Below are positions 61,428 to 64,000 of a stretch of 64,000 nt of DNA, in pieces. The stretch is taken from contig NZ_MATO01000031.1 of assembly GCF_001700325.1 (NCBI RefSeq), positions 1 through 64,000 of the forward strand, in the 5' to 3' direction. How positions within the stretch are numbered: position 1 is the stretch's first letter; every line of letters begins with the position of its first letter. Below the pieces are notes generated by a model. The model saw nothing but the letters and a program-made list of their open reading frames with translations. It made no database searches and was not told the DNA's origin. The position numbers and the translations under genes are program-made. The stretch is from Caryophanon latum (GTDB taxonomy: Bacteria > Bacillota > Bacilli > Bacillales_A > Planococcaceae).

Positions 61428-61952
61428 ATGCAACCAATTCGTATTTACGATCATAACGATTTATTAGAAATTCACTTTGAGGACATCGTGAAATATCACG
61501 GCAAATTAGCATATATGGCAGTTGGCGCGGGTTATCGCGTCGTGCAAGCTGCGTTTGAGGCGCTGTACGGTGACGACATTCCAAACCGAAAAGACATTAC
61601 AATTTTATCAGGTCATGGCGGCCCAGGTTTCCGTGACGTGTTTGAGTTTGTGACACGCGCTTTAACACGAGGCGTCTATACAGTTGACCCGACGTACCCA
61701 GTGGCGCAGTACGATCCACATCGCCCAACAGGTTATGCGTACGTATTTACGCGCACGACAGATGGCAAAAAAGTTGAAGTATCATTAAAGGAAGATTACT
61801 TACCAGCTGTGTTTTACGATTATTTAAAAATCGGTCGCGAGCGTCAGTTAACGGAAGAGGAAGAAGTATTCTTTACACAGCTAAAAGAAGATATGTGCAA
61901 CAAAGCATTAAATACACCGCTTGAGCAATTAGTGAATGTGAAATTTTTATAA
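61428..61952 (+). CDS. FmdE-like protein, Fur-controlled
   Basis: 174 aa. The start resembles the FmdE domain: LLEIHFEDIVKYHGKLAYMAVGAGYRV, with the first His conserved but the following Cys of FmdE (usually HGHLCPG) replaced by Ala. LSGHGGPGFRDVFEFVTRAL follows. FmdE-like proteins bind metal or haem-like ligands in several bacteria. A Fur box upstream ties it to iron supply. A terminator follows. Confidence 0.72.
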   Translation: MQPIRIYDHNDLLEIHFEDIVKYHGKLAYMAVGAGYRVVQAAFEALYGDDIPNRKDITILSGHGGPGFRDVFEFVTRALTRGVYTVDPTYPVAQYDPHRPTGYAYVFTRTTDGKKVEVSLKEDYLPAVFYDYLKIGRERQLTEEEEVFFTQLKEDMCNKALNTPLEQLVNVKFL

Positions 61953-61956
61953 TGTG

Positions 61957-61989
61957 AAAAAAGCCGATGCGTATGCATTGGCTTTTTTG
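61957..61989. terminator. Bidirectional terminator
   Basis: AAAAAAGCC and GGCTTTTTT enclose GATGCGTATGCATT. It lies between convergent genes. Confidence 0.8.
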
Positions 61990-61992
61990 CGT

Positions 61993-62394
61993 TTACGCTT
62001 GCTTTTTTTCGATGAAGAATGTGTTAACCATAAATAAGAAAAACGCGATGAGTAAAATCGAGCCGCCGACGATGAATGCGACAAGCGTTACGACTTCTGG
62101 TAGTCCTGAATGGTCGACGTAATATAAGTACATGCCAAGCGTTAAGCCGATCGCCCCAATCATGCCGCATAAGCTATGGATTTTGACTAACATGATTTTT
62201 TTCATCGGTACGACATAATAAAAAATGCCCCACGCAAATGCAGAAAGCCAGCCGACAAGTAGTGCGTGCGCGTGAATCGGACGCAAGCTATACTCCATTT
62301 GTCCACTCATAATCGAGCCAATTAACGTGCCGATGAAGCCGAAAATCGCCGCAAAGCGCAGCAGCAGAACCGCCCATTTTCGTTGTTGTTGCAT
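61993..62394 (-). CDS. Small membrane protein resembling part of haem-copper oxidase subunit I
   Basis: 133 aa with four membrane helices. PIHAHALLVGWLSAFAWGIFYYVVP has the His-Ala-His and GW pattern of the NorB/cbb3-like subunit I helices, but the protein is far too short to be an oxidase. Similar small proteins accompany nitric oxide or oxygen metabolism in some Bacilli. The start at ATG 62394 with AAAGGAGGAA upstream is clearly better than earlier starts. Confidence 0.65.
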   Translation of the reverse strand: MQQQRKWAVLLLRFAAIFGFIGTLIGSIMSGQMEYSLRPIHAHALLVGWLSAFAWGIFYYVVPMKKIMLVKIHSLCGMIGAIGLTLGMYLYYVDHSGLPEVVTLVAFIVGGSILLIAFFLFMVNTFFIEKKQA

Positions 62395-62780
62395 ATGAAT
62401 TCCTCCTTTTTCTTTCATCATAACACGGAAATATAAACTATATGACACGTACTCACGCATAGTTAAAAAAGCGAGCTTCACGTTATTAGGCACTTTGTAC
62501 TTCATTGATCAGTTGAAAATATGTATTCTGAAGGATATTTATACAAAGCAGCTACAGTACGTTACATGCGGATTTTCATTTGAAGTATATAATTAATAAG
62601 GAAAATGTCTTTCTTTTTGATTAGTCATAAGTAATTTTAGGCGTTTTTATTGTATGGAATATCATTTATTTATAAAATTCTAAAGAAAAACACTTTTCTG
62701 ACATAGGTAAAAAGGCTAGAAAGTTTTTAGTTGTTAGTATAGAATGGGGGAACGTGATAAAAGCGAGAAGGAGAAAAGCA
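62395..62780. other. Intergenic stretch, no gene seen
   Basis: About 385 bp between divergent genes, AT-rich, with no repeat or clear hairpin. Confidence 0.55.
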
Positions 62781-64000
62781 TGTATATTGTTAAAAATATG
62801 AAGGTTCGCAATAAGATTTTAATGCTTATTGCAGTAAGTATTATTGTAGCAGCAAGCATTGCTACATTGTCATTTATACAGACGAATAAAATGACGAGCA
62901 ACATTGAAGCGGTGTATGAGGAAAAGTTTATTCCGAACGACTGGCTAAGCAATGCGATCGCAGTCAATTTACGCATTAACAGTATTATTATTGAATTAAT
63001 GATGACGACAGATGCGATGCATAAGCAGGAGTTGCATAGCGAAATTAATGAAGGCATCGACCAAGTGCTTTCGGATTTGGCGATGTATGGTGAAATGGAG
63101 TTAACAGCGGCTGAGCAGAAAGGGTTAGCGGACTTCTATGAGGCGGTCGATCGTTTAACGGCGAATCAAGAGGAAGTCATTAATTTAGCAGTGCTCGGTC
63201 ATAATGAGCGTGCGTATGAGCTGTACCGAAACGTTGTAAAGGAGCCGCGCGAAGATTTAATTGCGGCATTGCAGGAGTTACGCGCATTTAAAGTTGATCA
63301 AACAGAAGCGATCGTTGCAGAAAGTGTAGCAGCAGGTAAGACGAACAACACGAACAACGTCATCATTAACGGTGTTGCGATTGCGATTTTAATATTTTTA
63401 GGGCTATTTATTGCGCGTATGGTAACGGTGCCACTACAGCAATTACGCGAGCAGTTATTGTTTGTCGAGCAAGGGAATTTTACAGTGCAAGGTACGTATG
63501 AATCAAAAGATGAAATCGGGCAGTTAATGATGTCATTTAACAAAACGTTTGAGACGCTTCGTGACGTCGTGGCGAAAGTGAAGGTGTCATCTGAGCATGT
63601 CGACAACACGTCGCAGGAGCTTATGGCAAACGTCGAGCATTCAACGACAGCAGCGGATCATGTCGTTGCATCGATTCAAGAAATCGCAGCAGGATCAGAG
63701 CAAACGAGAGACCGTCTTGCGCAAAATGCAATTGTCATTGATCGCGTTGCAACAGGGTTCTCTACTATTCGCCATAACATTACAGAGGTGGAGCGTTTAG
63801 TTGCGACAGCATTGAACGAGGCGCGAGAAGGTTCAAGCATTGTTGATGAAAACGTCGAGCAAATGCAAAGTATTAAACAGTCGATTCAGCGTTCAAATAA
63901 TGTCATTCAAACGTTATCGAACCAAGTCGGTGAAGTAGACGAAATTTTAAAAGTAATCGACGGCATTTCACAGCAAACGAACTTGCTTGCGTTAAACGCT
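62781..64000 (+). CDS. Methyl-accepting chemotaxis protein (cut by window end)
   Basis: At least 406 codons, open at 64000. The first helix is KILMLIAVSIIVAASIATLS, followed by a 4HB_MCP-like extracellular domain (ANLRIN-type helix NAIAVNLRINSIIIELMM), a second helix at about 195-212, HAMP (VTVPLQQLREQLLFVEQGN) and the signalling domain, which reaches SQQTNLLALNA at the edge. GAAGGAGAAAAGC precedes ATG 62781. Confidence 0.9.

Noticed and set aside
1..64000. tRNA, rRNA and riboswitch genes
   Set aside because: I looked for cloverleaf-type and rRNA-like sequence and for known riboswitch cores in the longer intergenic stretches and saw none I could support.

Overview
The window looks like a chromosome segment from a Bacillales bacterium. 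The evidence is strong AGGAGG-type ribosome binding sites, frequent GTG and TTG starts, a SipS-type signal peptidase, an HssRS-type two-component system, several chemoreceptors and Bacillaceae-type intergenic repeats. Gene content and codon use would fit the Planococcaceae/Caryophanaceae (Caryophanon, Solibacillus, Lysinibacillus). That assignment is an inference, because no rRNA or tRNA gene lies in the window.

1-22.3 kb is a large type III-B CRISPR-Cas locus. Six arrays in the same orientation carry about 60 repeats of 36 bp and about 54 spacers. Each array follows a near-identical leader of about 227 bp, and five of the six are followed by a hairpin terminator. Between arrays 1 and 2 lies one tightly packed operon: cas6, three CARF-domain genes (CARF only, CARF with a probable RelE-like tail, and Csx1-type CARF-HEPN), then cmr1, cmr2/cas10, cmr3, cmr4, cmr5 and cmr6. 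Cas10 keeps the GGDD cyclase motif but has no HD nuclease domain, so the locus appears built around cyclic oligoadenylate signalling. Array 2 leads directly into cas1-cas2. Arrays 3/4 and 5/6 are each separated by an almost identical Rpn-type PD-(D/E)XK nuclease gene on the opposite strand. The second copy is followed by a translationally coupled 43-codon ORF that encodes the displaced original C-terminus. A two-gene operon for glycine-rich, probably membrane-inserting proteins lies between arrays 4 and 5.

22.4-43.2 kb is mostly housekeeping or ordinary accessory DNA: a PepSY/YcdB-like protein, a DUF4275 protein, a soluble chemoreceptor, a FabG-like reductase, a TVP38-family membrane protein, an ECF sigma factor with a coupled membrane partner, a C45 acyltransferase-like protein, a diguanylate cyclase, a DUF554 protein, an MMPL transporter, a membrane chemoreceptor, a signal peptidase and a CDP-alcohol phosphatidyltransferase. 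It is interrupted at 30.8-34.0 kb by a cytosine-5 methyltransferase, a putative restriction enzyme and a tyrosine recombinase.

43.2-56.0 kb is a second defence-rich, partly AT-rich region. It holds two tandem, mosaic PtuA-like ATPases followed by a PtuB-like HNH nuclease (an expanded Septu-like system), orphan small genes, a structured intergenic repeat, an insertion-sequence remnant and a sharp recombination junction near 52,620. After these come a NERD-domain membrane protein and a Panacea (SocA-like) antitoxin with its putative toxin.

56.0-64.0 kb contains an HssR/HssS-like two-component pair, a DinB protein, a TcaA/YvbJ-like zinc-ribbon membrane protein, an FmdE-like protein downstream of a clear Fur box, a small haem-copper-oxidase-like membrane protein and a chemoreceptor cut by the window end.
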